DNA of 64,000 bases, from contig NZ_FPBE01000001.1 in assembly GCF_900116625.1 (NCBI RefSeq), positions 744,001 through 808,000 of the forward strand. Direction: 5' to 3'. The DNA is from Idiomarina abyssalis (GTDB taxonomy: Bacteria > Pseudomonadota > Gammaproteobacteria > Enterobacterales > Alteromonadaceae). Position numbers and translations under genes: made by a program. Numbering within the stretch: position 1 is the first letter of the stretch; every line of letters starts with the position of its first letter. Shown piece after piece: positions 11,192-21,057 of the stretch. The notes below the pieces were generated by a model. The model did not search any database. It worked only from the letters and a program-made list of their open reading frames with translations, and was not told where the DNA came from.

Positions 11192-11524
11192 CTATGCATC
11201 CGACTTGTTTTCTTTATTATTAATGTACTTTGAGAACTGGTTTTCCAGAGAAACTACAGCCGCAGCAACACCACCAATCAGCAAAAAGAAAATGCAAGAT
11301 GCGAACCCCCACACCCCGGTAAGAATCGATGGAATCCCGAATCGTGGTGAAGATATGGTTGCTCCGTCTCCGAGGCTATGTGTTCCACCAGTAAAGAAGA
11401 TTAGAAGTATAAACCCAATTGAGAAAAGCAGAATAAGCAAGCCTATGATAGTGGTTGCTCTTGCAGCAAACAGAAGTAAGCCGAGCTTTTCAGTTTTAAT
11501 TTTTGAATAAGGGTATAACGTCAT
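11192..11524 (-). CDS. Small membrane protein of unknown function
   Basis: A 110-residue protein with two strong hydrophobic regions: about residues 21-45 (LLLFAARATTIIGLLILLFSIGF...) and about 70-90 (GVWGFASCIFFLLIGGVAAAVV). They are separated by a Gly/Ser-rich loop. The C-terminal tail is charged (KYINNKENKSDA). I set the ATG at 11524 because TTGAGGAAATCT upstream provides GAGG at good spacing; that TTG is an alternative start four codons earlier. First of the run of small membrane proteins; no family recognised. Confidence 0.65.
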   Translation of the reverse strand: MTLYPYSKIKTEKLGLLLFAARATTIIGLLILLFSIGFILLIFFTGGTHSLGDGATISSPRFGIPSILTGVWGFASCIFFLLIGGVAAAVVSLENQFSKYINNKENKSDA

Positions 11525-11629
11525 AGATTTCCTCAACGCTGTAATCCGTTAACAACGGTGATGCTTGCTTGAAGTATCATTTGACCGTTCGATGTATGAC
11601 TTCAACCAGCTGTACTAGCTTGTTATATA

Positions 11630-12124
11630 CTAAAACTGATAACCAACCTGCAGTAGAACACCACTGGTTGAATCATCGTAATCCGAGTTTGTCGCGTGCG
11701 CAGAAACACCGAAAGTAAAGCCCAGTTTATCTATTCCATTCATAAAATAGGTATAACTGACACCCGCCCCAGAATATTCATTCTCATAAACATTCAAGTT
11801 TCCGTTCTCTATCCTGGCGTTAGTCTCATGGCCCGCTTTGGTTACATAAACACCTAAGCCGTGTTTATTTGAGTTAGAGTTAAAAAGATCGGTGACGATC
11901 CAACCAGCACCAAAACCGCAGGTAAGCCCATAGTTTGAGCTGTACTCTACACAGCCAGCCGATAGATATTTCATGTCAGTCCTGGACACCAGAGCGACAT
12001 TTGCACCTAACCCGCTATAAGCAGCTCCGATACCAACACCAACAGAATATTGCTTATCCGCTTCAAGTTCATTGGCACCTGCTGAAATGGAAATTAACGA
12101 GACAAGTAGCCCTAATTTTTTCAA
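11630..12124 (-). CDS. Small outer-membrane beta-barrel-like protein
   Basis: A 164-residue protein with a signal peptide (KKLGLLVSLISISAGANE) and alternating aromatic/small residues in short strands. It ends in GVLLQVGYQF, with the terminal Phe typical of BAM-assembled outer-membrane proteins. Features such as GVGIGAAYSGLGANVALVSR and CGFGAGWIV suggest an eight-stranded barrel of OmpW/OmpX size. The start is TTG (12124) with AAGGA 6 bases upstream. It is the first gene of the accessory series in transcription order. No specific function is assignable. Confidence 0.65.
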   Translation of the reverse strand: MKKLGLLVSLISISAGANELEADKQYSVGVGIGAAYSGLGANVALVSRTDMKYLSAGCVEYSSNYGLTCGFGAGWIVTDLFNSNSNKHGLGVYVTKAGHETNARIENGNLNVYENEYSGAGVSYTYFMNGIDKLGFTFGVSAHATNSDYDDSTSGVLLQVGYQF

Positions 12125-12313
12125 AATACATCCTTATATTAAGTTAATAATTACCAGGTAAACTGAATGTTTAATATTGATCAAACACTAAACTATAATC
12201 ACTATTCAGTGCCAATGTATAAAATATGTTAGTAATCATAAAGAAGTGAAACTTGAAAAGCAAAGGTTGATTACAAACCTTATCTGACATGAATATCGGG
12301 GTACGCTACGCCA
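12125..12313. other. Intergenic region between mazG and the accessory series
   Basis: About 190 AT-rich bases with no open frame of note and no clear terminator after mazG. It probably holds the promoter of the small-gene series on the minus strand (AT-rich stretches around 12180-12230), but I could not pick a convincing -35/-10 pair. Confidence 0.4.
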
Positions 12314-13087
12314 TTAGCCCTGCTTGGCCTGCTGCCAAAGAGCTTCAAGTTCATCGAGGTTGCAGTCGGTAGCGTGTTTGCCCTTCTCACTCAAGCGCTG
12401 CTCTATAGTCTGAAAACGGCTTTTGAACTTTTCATTGGCGCGCTGCAATGCGGCTTCGGGGTTTACTTGTTTGTGGCGGGCTAAATTTACAACGGCAAAT
12501 AGCAGATCACCAATTTCCTCTTCAATGTGGTCCTGGTCTGTAGCTTCTTTTACTTCCTGTATTTCTTCGTCCACTTTGGCGTAAACAGGCTCCGCCTCGG
12601 TCCAGTCAAAGCCCACTGACGCAGCACGTTTTTGCAGCTTAGCGGCTTTTAAAACGCTGGGCAGTTGACTGGGGATGTCATCAAACACGGAGCCTTTAGC
12701 GTCCTTTTTTGCGCGCTCCTGCTGCTTTATTTGTTCCCACTGAGCCTTAATTTCCGCGTCGGACAAGTTGCGCTCGGCATCGGTGCCAAATACATGGGGA
12801 TGTCTACTTATTAGCTTATCGGCAGTATGCGCGGCTATGTCGTCCAGTTCAAACTGCTGTTCTTCTCGCGCTAACTGGGCATAGAAAACCACCTGAAAGA
12901 GCAAATCACCCAGTTCATCCTTTATCGACTGCCAGTTTCCCGACTGAATAGCATCAACAACTTCATAGGTTTCCTCAATGGTGTAAGGAATTAACGAGGT
13001 CATGTTTTGCTTTAAGTCCCATGGACAACCGCTTTCTGGGTTGCGTAGCTGTGTCATAACCCGTTGCAGCTGTTGCATTCCTTTCAC
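12314..13087 (-). CDS. mazG: Nucleoside triphosphate pyrophosphohydrolase MazG
   Basis: This 257-residue protein has two tandem MazG domains. The first has WDLKQNMTSLIPYTIEETYEVVDAI and KDELGDLLFQVVFYAQLA; the second has VDEEIQEVKEA and EEIGDLLFAVVNLARH. Both carry the ExxE...ExxD metal pattern. MazG hydrolyses NTPs to NMP and pyrophosphate and in E. coli is reported to lower ppGpp. It follows relA after 41 bases, as in relatives, where pyrG comes next; here the next gene is an accessory one. Confidence 0.95.
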   Translation of the reverse strand: MKGMQQLQRVMTQLRNPESGCPWDLKQNMTSLIPYTIEETYEVVDAIQSGNWQSIKDELGDLLFQVVFYAQLAREEQQFELDDIAAHTADKLISRHPHVFGTDAERNLSDAEIKAQWEQIKQQERAKKDAKGSVFDDIPSQLPSVLKAAKLQKRAASVGFDWTEAEPVYAKVDEEIQEVKEATDQDHIEEEIGDLLFAVVNLARHKQVNPEAALQRANEKFKSRFQTIEQRLSEKGKHATDCNLDELEALWQQAKQG

Positions 13088-13128
13088 TGAGGTACCTCCA
13101 CTGTTTTATTGGCTAATGTTCTAAAGGG

Positions 13129-15318
13129 CTAATGTTTTAAAGTGATTCGCTGGATCTGTTCAACACCGTGCACCTGTCGCAGTCTGTCCATAATTCGACT
13201 GAGTGCGTCGCTGTCTTTTACCGTTAAGGTTAACACCACAGTAGCTGACTGTGACTGAGCATCGCTTTCACTGTCCATTTGCGCTACCGCAGCCTTTTCG
13301 TTCGACAACACGCTGGTGATATCATGCAGAAGCCCGTTACGGTCTAATGCGGATACTCGCAGACTGGCACGGTATTCTTGTTTGGAGTGCCCCGACCAGG
13401 ACACTTCAATGCCGCGTTCAGGGTGTTGGTGCAATAAATGCGTTAACTGATCACAGTCGCTATGGTGCACAGATACGCCCCTACCCTGAGTAATAAACCC
13501 GGTAATAGGCTCACCCGGCAGGGGCTCGCAACAATTGGCAAAGTGCATCATTAAGTTACCAATGCCTTCTACTGTTACATCAGACTTTGGTGTTTTCGGC
13601 GACTGTTTGGCTTTACGACGCTTAGTTAAACGCTCAACCTTATCGACTTCGGTTTCCTGCGGTTTCAGGAAGTTCACCACCTGATGTAAGCGCACATCAC
13701 CAGCGCCAATAGCGGCGAGTAAGTCATCCAGTGTGGCCACATTAAATCGCTCTACCGCTTTGTTCGCGTCCTGCACATGCAACTGATGCTTCTGCAGTTC
13801 GTTTTCCAGCAGTTCTTTGCCCGCCTGAAGGTTCTTTTCTCTGTCTTCTTTTTTGAAGTAGGTATGAACCTTGGCTCGCGCCCTAGAGGAATGCAAATAT
13901 CCGAGCTGTGGGTTAAGCCAGTCACGCCGTGGTTGAGCATTCTTCTGAGTTAAAATTTCAACCCTGTCACCATTCTGCAATTGATAGGTAAAAGGCACAA
14001 TGCGACCGTCGATCTTCGCGCCAATGCACTTGTGGCCAACCTGGCTGTGAATATAATAAGCAAAGTCCAGAGGCGTAGAGCCCATGGGTAAATCGACTAC
14101 CTCGCCTTTTGGGGTAAAAACGTAAACGCGGTCTTCAAATACCTGCGAGCGAATTTCATCCACCAGAGTTTCGCTGCCGGCCATATCCTCGTGCCAGGCT
14201 AATAGCTTACGCAGCCAGGCTATTTTGTCTTCAAAACCGTGACGTTTACCCGCCGATGCGCCTTCTTTGTACATCCAGTGCGCGGCTACGCCCAGCTCGG
14301 CGTCGTCGTGCATGTCGTGCGAACGTATCTGAATTTCAACGTTTTTGTGCTCGGGGCCAATAACCACCGTATGGATAGACTGATAACCGTTTGGCTTGGG
14401 TGTTGCCACGTAGTCATCAAACTCGGACGCGATATGCCGCCAGCGCGAGTGCACCACACCCAAGGCTGCGTAGCAGTCTTTCAGATTGTGCGTCAGAATA
14501 CGTACAGCGCGAATATCGAACAGCTGATCAAACTGCAGATGCTTTTTCTGCATTTTGCGCCAAATCGAGTAGATGTGCTTAGGGCGTCCATAAACGTCCG
14601 CATCGATACCTTGCTGTCTCAGCGCGTTTTGCAGCTCAGAGACAAAATTATCAATATATTGCTCGCGGTCGGTCCGACGCTCATGCAGGCGTTTGGCAAT
14701 GGTTTTATAGGTATTAGGGTGCAAATAGCGAAAGGAGATGTCTTCCAGCTCCCATTTCAGCTGGCCTATGCCTAAGCAATTGGCCAACGGCGCGTAAATT
14801 TCAGCACACTCTTTGGCGGCCAGCACCCGAGTTTCTTCATCGGCTTTTTTCACTTCACGCAAGTAGCAGATACGCTCTGCCAGTTTTATCAATACGGCAC
14901 GCACGTCTTCTACCATGGACAATAGCATGCGTCGCACATTATCTATTTGGCCGCCGTCGGGCTGGCCGTGCTGAAAATGCTGTAAGTCACCGATACTCTG
15001 CATTTGTTGCACATTGCGCAACAGCACTACCAGGGTTTTAGACTGTTTACCGTTTAATTTATCTAAATCGAGTTTGCCGGCTTCTAAAAGAGGCATATAC
15101 AGCGCCGCCAGCAGCGATTCGGCATCGAGCTTGAGCGGAGCCAGTATTTCAACCATTTCCTGGCCTTTTAACAGCGCTGCTTCTTCTTTCGGAAATTGCT
15201 GCTTTAACTGCTCCAGAGTGCTTTCTAATGGCTCAGGATCACTCACAGCGTTCAGCCAATGCTGTTCACTGTCTTTATACTTGGGATCATCCACGTGGGT
15301 ACTGCGTACATGGACCAT
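13129..15318 (-). CDS. relA: (p)ppGpp synthetase RelA
   Basis: This 729-residue, ribosome-associated alarmone synthetase responds to uncharged tRNA. The N-terminal region corresponds to the degenerate hydrolase domain, with no HD pair visible, so it should be synthesis-only. The synthetase region has RAVRILTHNLKDCYAALG, EFDDYVATPKPNGYQSIHT and AAHWMYKEG. Then come the TGS domain (VYVFTPKGEVVDLPMGSTPLDFAYYIHSQVGH), a zinc-finger-like region with FANCCEPLPG, and a C-terminal ACT domain. Downstream of rlmD after 3 bases. Confidence 0.97.
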   Translation of the reverse strand: MVHVRSTHVDDPKYKDSEQHWLNAVSDPEPLESTLEQLKQQFPKEEAALLKGQEMVEILAPLKLDAESLLAALYMPLLEAGKLDLDKLNGKQSKTLVVLLRNVQQMQSIGDLQHFQHGQPDGGQIDNVRRMLLSMVEDVRAVLIKLAERICYLREVKKADEETRVLAAKECAEIYAPLANCLGIGQLKWELEDISFRYLHPNTYKTIAKRLHERRTDREQYIDNFVSELQNALRQQGIDADVYGRPKHIYSIWRKMQKKHLQFDQLFDIRAVRILTHNLKDCYAALGVVHSRWRHIASEFDDYVATPKPNGYQSIHTVVIGPEHKNVEIQIRSHDMHDDAELGVAAHWMYKEGASAGKRHGFEDKIAWLRKLLAWHEDMAGSETLVDEIRSQVFEDRVYVFTPKGEVVDLPMGSTPLDFAYYIHSQVGHKCIGAKIDGRIVPFTYQLQNGDRVEILTQKNAQPRRDWLNPQLGYLHSSRARAKVHTYFKKEDREKNLQAGKELLENELQKHQLHVQDANKAVERFNVATLDDLLAAIGAGDVRLHQVVNFLKPQETEVDKVERLTKRRKAKQSPKTPKSDVTVEGIGNLMMHFANCCEPLPGEPITGFITQGRGVSVHHSDCDQLTHLLHQHPERGIEVSWSGHSKQEYRASLRVSALDRNGLLHDITSVLSNEKAAVAQMDSESDAQSQSATVVLTLTVKDSDALSRIMDRLRQVHGVEQIQRITLKH

Positions 15319-15321
15319 GAT

Positions 15322-16683
15322 TTACGACGCTCGTTCCAGACAAACCATGGTTTCAATGTGATGCGTTTGCGGGAACATGTCAACTGTGCAGAGCTTAGTT
15401 ATACGGTAGTCGGAGCTCTTTTTATCAGATTTTAACCCAGCGATTATAGCCAAGTCGCGCGCGAGTGTGTCAGGCGCACAAGACACATACACAATTCGGG
15501 AAGGTCGTTGCTCAGGTTTGAGCTTTTTGAGTAATGTCATAACACCTTCCGCGCCCGGACGTGCCGGGTCCAGACACCATAAATCTGCAGGGTTCTTTAA
15601 GTCGGACGCACTAATGTCATTCAAGTCAGCAGACAGCGGCGTTAAGTTATTCAAACCGTTGGCTTCTGCGTTGCTGAGCGTTTGCTTCGCCATGCGGTAG
15701 ACTCCTTCGACGGCTAACACAGATTTCGACCGGCGTGCCAGTGGAATGCTGAAATTACCAATACCTGCGAAAAAGTCATACACTCGCTGTGTTTTCTCAG
15801 GTGCTAGCCAGTCGATCGCCTGCTGCACCATACGTTCGTTAATACCGCCGTTAACCTGCAGAAAGTCACCCGGCTGAAAGTAGAGTTTGTCACCGTCTAT
15901 GGAGGTATCAAAGGGTAAACCTGCGTTGTTCAGTGGCGTTAATTCGTTTTCGCTTTGCAGCCAGATATCGATATTATGTTCTGCCTGCCAGCTCCCTAGT
16001 GACTGCAGAGCGTCTTTTGGCAAGCTATCCGTTATACGCAATAAAATAACTGGCTTATTGGTGCGAATAGCTTCTAAATGGCCCAGCTTAGTTGCAATAC
16101 TTGAAGTATTCAGTACCGGATACAGCCTATTCACAGCTTGCAACAAACTTTCGTCGGCCACTAAGCAGTCATCAACCGCAACAATCTGATGGCTTTGCGC
16201 TTCCCGGAAACCAATAAGCAGCTTTTGCTCTTTGCCTAACCAGCGCGTTGCTAACCGCACTCGCCTGCGGTACCTTGTGGGCTCGCTAACTAGCGGTGCC
16301 TGCCAGGGCAAACTCTCGGTCGCTGAGTCAAACACACCAAACTTCTGGAACAGCTCTTCCACCACTTGTTGTTTGTGGCCTAACTGATAACTTTCAGCCA
16401 CATGCTGAAAGTCGCAACCACCGCATTGGTCATAGTATTTACAAGGAGCATCCCGGCGGTCAGCGCTTGGCTCCAGAATGCGTTCAAGCGTGCCACTATG
16501 CTTGCCGGTTGTTTTGTACTGAATAACTTCGCCGGGTAAGGCCCCCATAATAAAGCGTGTTTGCTTTTTACTACCCTCACCCCGGATAACCGCCCGCGCC
16601 TGATGTTCCAACGCAGAAACCTGCGCTCTCAGGGTTTTACTCACGGATTTATTACGCTTCTGCGGTTTAAAGAATTGCGCCAT
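15322..16683 (-). CDS. rlmD: 23S rRNA (uracil(1939)-C(5))-methyltransferase RlmD
   Basis: A 453-residue SAM-dependent methyltransferase with an N-terminal TRAM domain. The iron-sulfur cluster cysteines are C81, C87 and C90 (CKYYDQCGGC), with a fourth near residue 171 (DDC). The SAM-binding motif is FFAGIGNFSIPLA, motif IV is LDPARPGA, and the catalytic Cys is in VSCAPDTLARD. Two positions differ from the commonest forms (FCG to FAG, SCNP to SCAP), but catalytic residues remain. It lies in the conserved relA-rlmD order. Confidence 0.94.
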   Translation of the reverse strand: MAQFFKPQKRNKSVSKTLRAQVSALEHQARAVIRGEGSKKQTRFIMGALPGEVIQYKTTGKHSGTLERILEPSADRRDAPCKYYDQCGGCDFQHVAESYQLGHKQQVVEELFQKFGVFDSATESLPWQAPLVSEPTRYRRRVRLATRWLGKEQKLLIGFREAQSHQIVAVDDCLVADESLLQAVNRLYPVLNTSSIATKLGHLEAIRTNKPVILLRITDSLPKDALQSLGSWQAEHNIDIWLQSENELTPLNNAGLPFDTSIDGDKLYFQPGDFLQVNGGINERMVQQAIDWLAPEKTQRVYDFFAGIGNFSIPLARRSKSVLAVEGVYRMAKQTLSNAEANGLNNLTPLSADLNDISASDLKNPADLWCLDPARPGAEGVMTLLKKLKPEQRPSRIVYVSCAPDTLARDLAIIAGLKSDKKSSDYRITKLCTVDMFPQTHHIETMVCLERAS

Positions 16684-16704
16684 TTTGGTTGTTTTTAACC
16701 CAGT

Positions 16705-17085
16705 TTATTCAGATTCTAAAATGACCGTTGCCACGGCGTAATGCTGCTCGTCGCTTATCGACAAATGACTTGCAACAACCTTCATCTCTTCAATCCATTG
16801 TGCGGCAGTATCTGTGAAATGCCAGCCCGGCTTACCAAACTCGTCGTGAATCACTTGCATATGTTGGAATGAAAGTCCGGCCGAAATGCCCCGCCCAAAG
16901 GCTTTAGCACAAGCTTCTTTAGCGGCAAATCGTTTGGCTAAATACGCCGCTTCGTCAACCGATGCGCTCATTTCTTCCTGTTCTGTCGGGGTCAATACAC
17001 GCTTGGTCAAACTATCGCCGCGCGCTAACGACTTCTCGATACGAGACACTTCAATGATGTCCGTACCCAGTCCTACTATCGCCAT
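16705..17085 (-). CDS. acpS: Holo-[acyl-carrier-protein] synthase
   Basis: A 126-residue phosphopantetheinyl transferase that attaches the 4'-phosphopantetheine arm of CoA to acyl carrier protein. The magnesium-binding GLGTDIIEVSRIEKS at the N-terminus and RFAAKEACAKAFG in the middle are the two family signatures. Its start overlaps the pdxJ stop by one base, as in the E. coli pdxJ-acpS pair. Confidence 0.96.
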   Translation of the reverse strand: MAIVGLGTDIIEVSRIEKSLARGDSLTKRVLTPTEQEEMSASVDEAAYLAKRFAAKEACAKAFGRGISAGLSFQHMQVIHDEFGKPGWHFTDTAAQWIEEMKVVASHLSISDEQHYAVATVILESE

Positions 17086-17816
17086 TATCTTGCCTTATCG
17101 AGTATCTCCCGCATATCGCGGACAGCTTTATCCAGACCATCTAGTACCGCACGGGCAATAATAGAATGACCAATGTTCAGTTCTACCATTTGTGGTATTT
17201 GTGCAACTTCTAACGTGTTGTGGTAGTGCAGACCATGTCCGGCGTTTACCTGCAACCCAATAGAGTGCGCATATTCGGCAGCTTCCATTAAGCGAGCTAA
17301 TTCCCGTGTTTTCTCTTGCTCGGTTTCTGCTTCAGCGTATTGCCCCGTATGCAGTTCAATAATAGGGGCACCAGCATTTCTAGCGGCGTCTATTTGCTCG
17401 CGGTCAGCATCAATAAACAACGACACCTGAATACCAGCCTCAGTCAGTCGTTGAGTTGCCTGGGTAATAGAGTTCAGTTGACCAGCAACATCAAGGCCGC
17501 CTTCTGTCGTCAGTTCTTCACGCTTTTCCGGCACCAGGCAACTGAATGTCGGCTTTGTTTTTATCGCTATATCCAACATTTCCTCTGTTACGGCCATTTC
17601 TAAGTTCATTGGCACATTCAGAGTCTGCTTTAGCATGGCAACATCGCGGTCAGTAATGTGGCGACGGTCTTCACGCAAATGAATGGTAATGCCGTCAGCA
17701 CCTGCACGCTCGGCAATGCCAGCCGCAGCAACGGGGTCGGGGTAGCGCACGCCTCGTGCATTACGCAAAGTGGCTACGTGGTCAATGTTAACGCCCAGAC
17801 GCAGACCTTTCATCAT
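17085..17816 (-). CDS. pdxJ: Pyridoxine 5'-phosphate synthase
   Basis: A 243-residue TIM-barrel enzyme that closes the ring of pyridoxine phosphate from deoxyxylulose phosphate and aminoacetone phosphate. Conserved stretches [35 protein letters not shown] and [11 protein letters not shown] are present. The gene follows recO directly. The deoxyxylulose phosphate it needs is also used by dxr and ThiG elsewhere in this window. Confidence 0.97.
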   Translation of the reverse strand: MMKGLRLGVNIDHVATLRNARGVRYPDPVAAAGIAERAGADGITIHLREDRRHITDRDVAMLKQTLNVPMNLEMAVTEEMLDIAIKTKPTFSCLVPEKREELTTEGGLDVAGQLNSITQATQRLTEAGIQVSLFIDADREQIDAARNAGAPIIELHTGQYAEAETEQEKTRELARLMEAAEYAHSIGLQVNAGHGLHYHNTLEVAQIPQMVELNIGHSIIARAVLDGLDKAVRDMREILDKAR

Positions 17817-18530
17817 TTAGCTCCTCTCACTTGGGTGATTTCCGCGGAACAATTCACGACTGCGCAGTGGTTTATCGCCTAAGTAAACAGATAAAGCGTC
17901 ACGCATAATGTATTTCAATTGCCGTAAACGGCTCTCGTCATCAACGTCCCAGGCGGCCAGTTTTTCAATATCAGCCACCAAATACGCTCGTTGTTGATCA
18001 TCTCTGGCTTGTGTCACAAAACCATGATCGGGAATAAAATAACACCAGTCGTAATTCGATAATGCCTGACCACTATCAGCATCATAATACCAGTCAAAAG
18101 CAGCGCCAAGGTGTTGCAACAAATGCCATTCGAACTGACGTAAAGCTGGCTCTACACGCTCACTCGCGGTCATATTATGCAAAGTGGATAAATAACTTTG
18201 GAACAATTCAGAAGCTTCACCTTCTGCTGGTACCAAGCGCTGAATCAGCTCATTAAGGTAAAAGCCGCTATAGAGTTTCTCGCCTTGTAGCTGCAACCTT
18301 TCGGTGGTCTGCTGCGGCTCGAGTAAGGTTAAGGTTTTTAACTCGCTGCGCCCCTGAAACTCGGCCAGTAGAGGTATAAAGGGCTGAGCCAGACCGCGCC
18401 ATGGGCTTTTCGGGCGTTTTGCGCCTTTGGCAACAACCCGGACTCGTCCGTCATTTTCGGTGAACAAGTCCAGTATCAGACTGGTTTCCTGATAGTCCCA
18501 ACGATGCAACACCAGTGCCCGCTGCGCCAC
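17817..18530 (-). CDS. recO: DNA repair protein RecO
   Basis: A 237-residue RecF-pathway mediator that helps load RecA on SSB-coated gaps. The N-terminal OB fold shows ALVLHRWDYQETSLILDLFTENDGRVRVVAKGAKRPKS, typical of RecO. The C-terminal helical part contains a central region rich in aromatic residues; no Cys4 zinc site is visible, as in other gammaproteobacterial RecO. Located between era and pdxJ in the standard order. Confidence 0.94.
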   Translation of the reverse strand: MAQRALVLHRWDYQETSLILDLFTENDGRVRVVAKGAKRPKSPWRGLAQPFIPLLAEFQGRSELKTLTLLEPQQTTERLQLQGEKLYSGFYLNELIQRLVPAEGEASELFQSYLSTLHNMTASERVEPALRQFEWHLLQHLGAAFDWYYDADSGQALSNYDWCYFIPDHGFVTQARDDQQRAYLVADIEKLAAWDVDDESRLRQLKYIMRDALSVYLGDKPLRSRELFRGNHPSERS

Positions 18531-18533
18531 TGT

Positions 18534-19451
18534 TTAGTCCTCGCGGTAACCCAGACTCTTCAATGCGCGCTCGTCGTCTGACCAGCCCGATTTCACTTTT
18601 ACCCAAAGCTTCATCATCACCTTATTATCCAGCAGTTTTTCCAGGTCACGACGAGCTTCAGTGCCTATCGTTTTCAACTTACTGCCGCCCTGCCCAATAA
18701 TCATACGCTTCTGCGCGTCGCGCTCTACCAGTATTAACGCATGAATATGGGTAGTTCCCTTATCAGAATGGCCGAACTGCTCAATTTCTACCGTGGTTTC
18801 GTATGGCAGCTCGTCGCCGGTAAAGCGCATCAGTTTCTCGCGAATAATTTCTGCCGCCATAAAGCGTACTGAACGATCGGTGACATAGTCTTCCGGATAA
18901 TAGTGATACCCCGGTTGCAAATGACTGCGGACAATTTTGCGCAACTCGTCGATATTATCACCGTGAGTCGCCGATATTGGCAAAATAGCAGCAAATGAAT
19001 GCTGTTCATTCAACCACTGCAAATGCGGTAATAATCGTTCTTTGTCTTTAAGCTGGTCGACCTTATTAACCAATAGTACAACGGGTGTTTTGCTGCGCTG
19101 AATTTTCTCCAGCACCATTTTGTCATCTTCCAGCCACTTTAAGTTCTCGACAACAAAGAGCACTAAGTCGACGTCTTTTAAAGCAGACGAAGCGGTTTGG
19201 TTCATCACACGGTTAATCGCGCGAGGCTCTTCTTTATGCATACCCGGCGTATCCACATAAATAGCCTGGCAGTCGCCATCGGTATCAACGCCCAGAATAC
19301 GGTGTCGGGTCGTTTGAGGTTTATTGGAGGTAATACTGATTTTTTGTCCAAGCAAATGGTTAATCAGTGTCGACTTACCTACGTTAGGACGACCAACGAT
19401 GGCAACAAAGCCACTGTGTTTATTCTCATCCAGTTCAATATCCAGCGTCAT
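18534..19451 (-). CDS. era: GTPase Era
   Basis: A 305-residue GTPase with a C-terminal KH RNA-binding domain, needed for 30S subunit maturation. G motifs: GRPNVGKS (G1), DTPGMH (G3), NKVD (G4) and SATHG (G5). The KH domain contains [21 protein letters not shown]. Its start overlaps the rnc stop by 4 bases, the conserved rnc-era coupling. Confidence 0.98.
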   Translation of the reverse strand: MTLDIELDENKHSGFVAIVGRPNVGKSTLINHLLGQKISITSNKPQTTRHRILGVDTDGDCQAIYVDTPGMHKEEPRAINRVMNQTASSALKDVDLVLFVVENLKWLEDDKMVLEKIQRSKTPVVLLVNKVDQLKDKERLLPHLQWLNEQHSFAAILPISATHGDNIDELRKIVRSHLQPGYHYYPEDYVTDRSVRFMAAEIIREKLMRFTGDELPYETTVEIEQFGHSDKGTTHIHALILVERDAQKRMIIGQGGSKLKTIGTEARRDLEKLLDNKVMMKLWVKVKSGWSDDERALKSLGYRED

Positions 19452-20137
19452 GCGCTCTCCTGCAAATGTTCTAAAGCGGCCGTTGCTGCTGCCTGTTCGG
19501 CTTTACGGCGGCTGGTACCTGTGCCTTTAAAAGGGTCATCGATACCTTCTACAGAACAGTTTACGGTAAATTGTTGGTTGTGAGCCTGACCCTGCGTAGC
19601 AACAACGTCGTACTCGGGTAAAGGCTGCTGGCGTGATTGCAGTAATTCTTGCAATCGGGTTTTAGGGTCTTTCTGACTGACGCCTGGCTTAATTTGTTCC
19701 AGTTGTGGTTGAAACCAGTTCAGTATCACTTGGCGGACAGTATCTATTTCACTATCGAGATAAATGGCGCCAATAATTGCCTCTACTGCGTCAGCCAATA
19801 TAGACTCACGACGATACCCGCCGCTTTTTAGCTCACCTTGCCCCAGAGACAAAAAGTCACCCAAGCCCATCTTCTTACCAAGCTTAGCCAACGAGCGCCC
19901 ACAGACTATGGCTGCGCGCATACGGCTTAAATCACCTTCGGCGACATTAGGAAACTGGTGGTATAGAGCCTCGGCTATAACCAGCCCCAAAATGGAGTCA
20001 CCTAAGAACTCTAAACGTTCGTTATGATTCGATGACGCACTACGGTGGGTCATTGCCTGGCGCAGCAAATCCTGCTGTTCAAAACGATGACCAACAATTT
20101 TTTCCAGTTCCGTGAACGGTGGTCTGGGCAAACTCAC
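19448..20137 (-). CDS. rnc: Ribonuclease III
   Basis: A 229-residue double-strand-specific endoribonuclease that processes rRNA and mRNA. The signature [16 protein letters not shown] carries catalytic acidic residues; further acidic residues are in [16 protein letters not shown]-terminal dsRNA-binding domain includes [20 protein letters not shown] and [18 protein letters not shown]. It overlaps lepB by 4 bases and era by 4 bases. Confidence 0.98.
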   Translation of the reverse strand: MSLPRPPFTELEKIVGHRFEQQDLLRQAMTHRSASSNHNERLEFLGDSILGLVIAEALYHQFPNVAEGDLSRMRAAIVCGRSLAKLGKKMGLGDFLSLGQGELKSGGYRRESILADAVEAIIGAIYLDSEIDTVRQVILNWFQPQLEQIKPGVSQKDPKTRLQELLQSRQQPLPEYDVVATQGQAHNQQFTVNCSVEGIDDPFKGTGTSRRKAEQAAATAALEHLQESA

Positions 20138-21054
20138 TCAATACTCCCTAGCCTTTCAAATCGAACTCCGGTAGGAACCCATGACGGCAACCAACTATCG
20201 CGACTGCGATCCATTTCAAAACTCATCCAGATAAATACGGCTCTACCGACCAGTAATTCCTCATCAACAAATCCCCAGTAGCGGCTGTCACGAGAGTTAT
20301 CGCGGTTATCACCCATTGCAAAGTATTGGCCTTCCGGTATCACCCATTCATCTCTTTGGGTGCCCGGCTGATTAAAGTACATTGCCATACGTGACGCAAC
20401 ACGCGGGTCTACGAGAATGTCGTGAGTTACGTTACCTAAGTCTTCGCTGTATGTCCGTAGCGGTGACGAGCCGGAGAAATAGGTGCCGTCTTCTTTTAAT
20501 GACGATTTAACGACTTTCATTTCTTCACAGTCGCGTTGACCTTCAGCACACGCCGGTTGAATATAAAGTGTTTTATTACGGTATATAATGCGATCACCGG
20601 GCAAACCCACGATACGTTTTATATAGTCAATATTTGGGTTTTCCGGATACTTAAACACAGCGATGTCACCGCGCTCAGGTTGATTTGTTTCAACTAAAGT
20701 TTCCTGAAAGACAGGGTCCTTAATACCGTAAGAGAACTTCTCTACCAGAATAAAGTCACCTTTCAGCAAAGTTGGCATCATTGAGCCGGAAGGTATCTGA
20801 AATGGCTCATACAGAACGGTGCGAACCACTAACACCAAAGCGATAACAGGAAAAATGGACTCACTCAGTTCCATTAATTTAGGCTGAGGTGCCAGACTCT
20901 CTCTTTGTTCATCGGTTAAAGCACTGGTTGTTTTGTTCTCAACCTCAGCAATAACCGCTTTGCGCTTTGGCTTTAATACTCTGGCATCGTAGAGCCAGAA
21001 CAATCCGGAGATAACAGTAATAAAGGTTAAAATAATTGAAAAATAATTGGCCAT
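20134..21054 (-). CDS. lepB: Signal peptidase I
   Basis: This 306-residue inner-membrane serine protease removes Sec and Tat signal peptides. It has two N-terminal hydrophobic segments (about 4-22 and 64-81) with a charged loop between them. The catalytic Ser91 is in [10 protein letters not shown], the catalytic Lys in [14 protein letters not shown], and the C-terminal box [16 protein letters not shown] is intact. It follows lepA after 3 bases in the lepA-lepB-rnc order. Confidence 0.97.
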   Translation of the reverse strand: MANYFSIILTFITVISGLFWLYDARVLKPKRKAVIAEVENKTTSALTDEQRESLAPQPKLMELSESIFPVIALVLVVRTVLYEPFQIPSGSMMPTLLKGDFILVEKFSYGIKDPVFQETLVETNQPERGDIAVFKYPENPNIDYIKRIVGLPGDRIIYRNKTLYIQPACAEGQRDCEEMKVVKSSLKEDGTYFSGSSPLRTYSEDLGNVTHDILVDPRVASRMAMYFNQPGTQRDEWVIPEGQYFAMGDNRDNSRDSRYWGFVDEELLVGRAVFIWMSFEMDRSRDSWLPSWVPTGVRFERLGSIE

Positions 21055-21057
21055 TTC

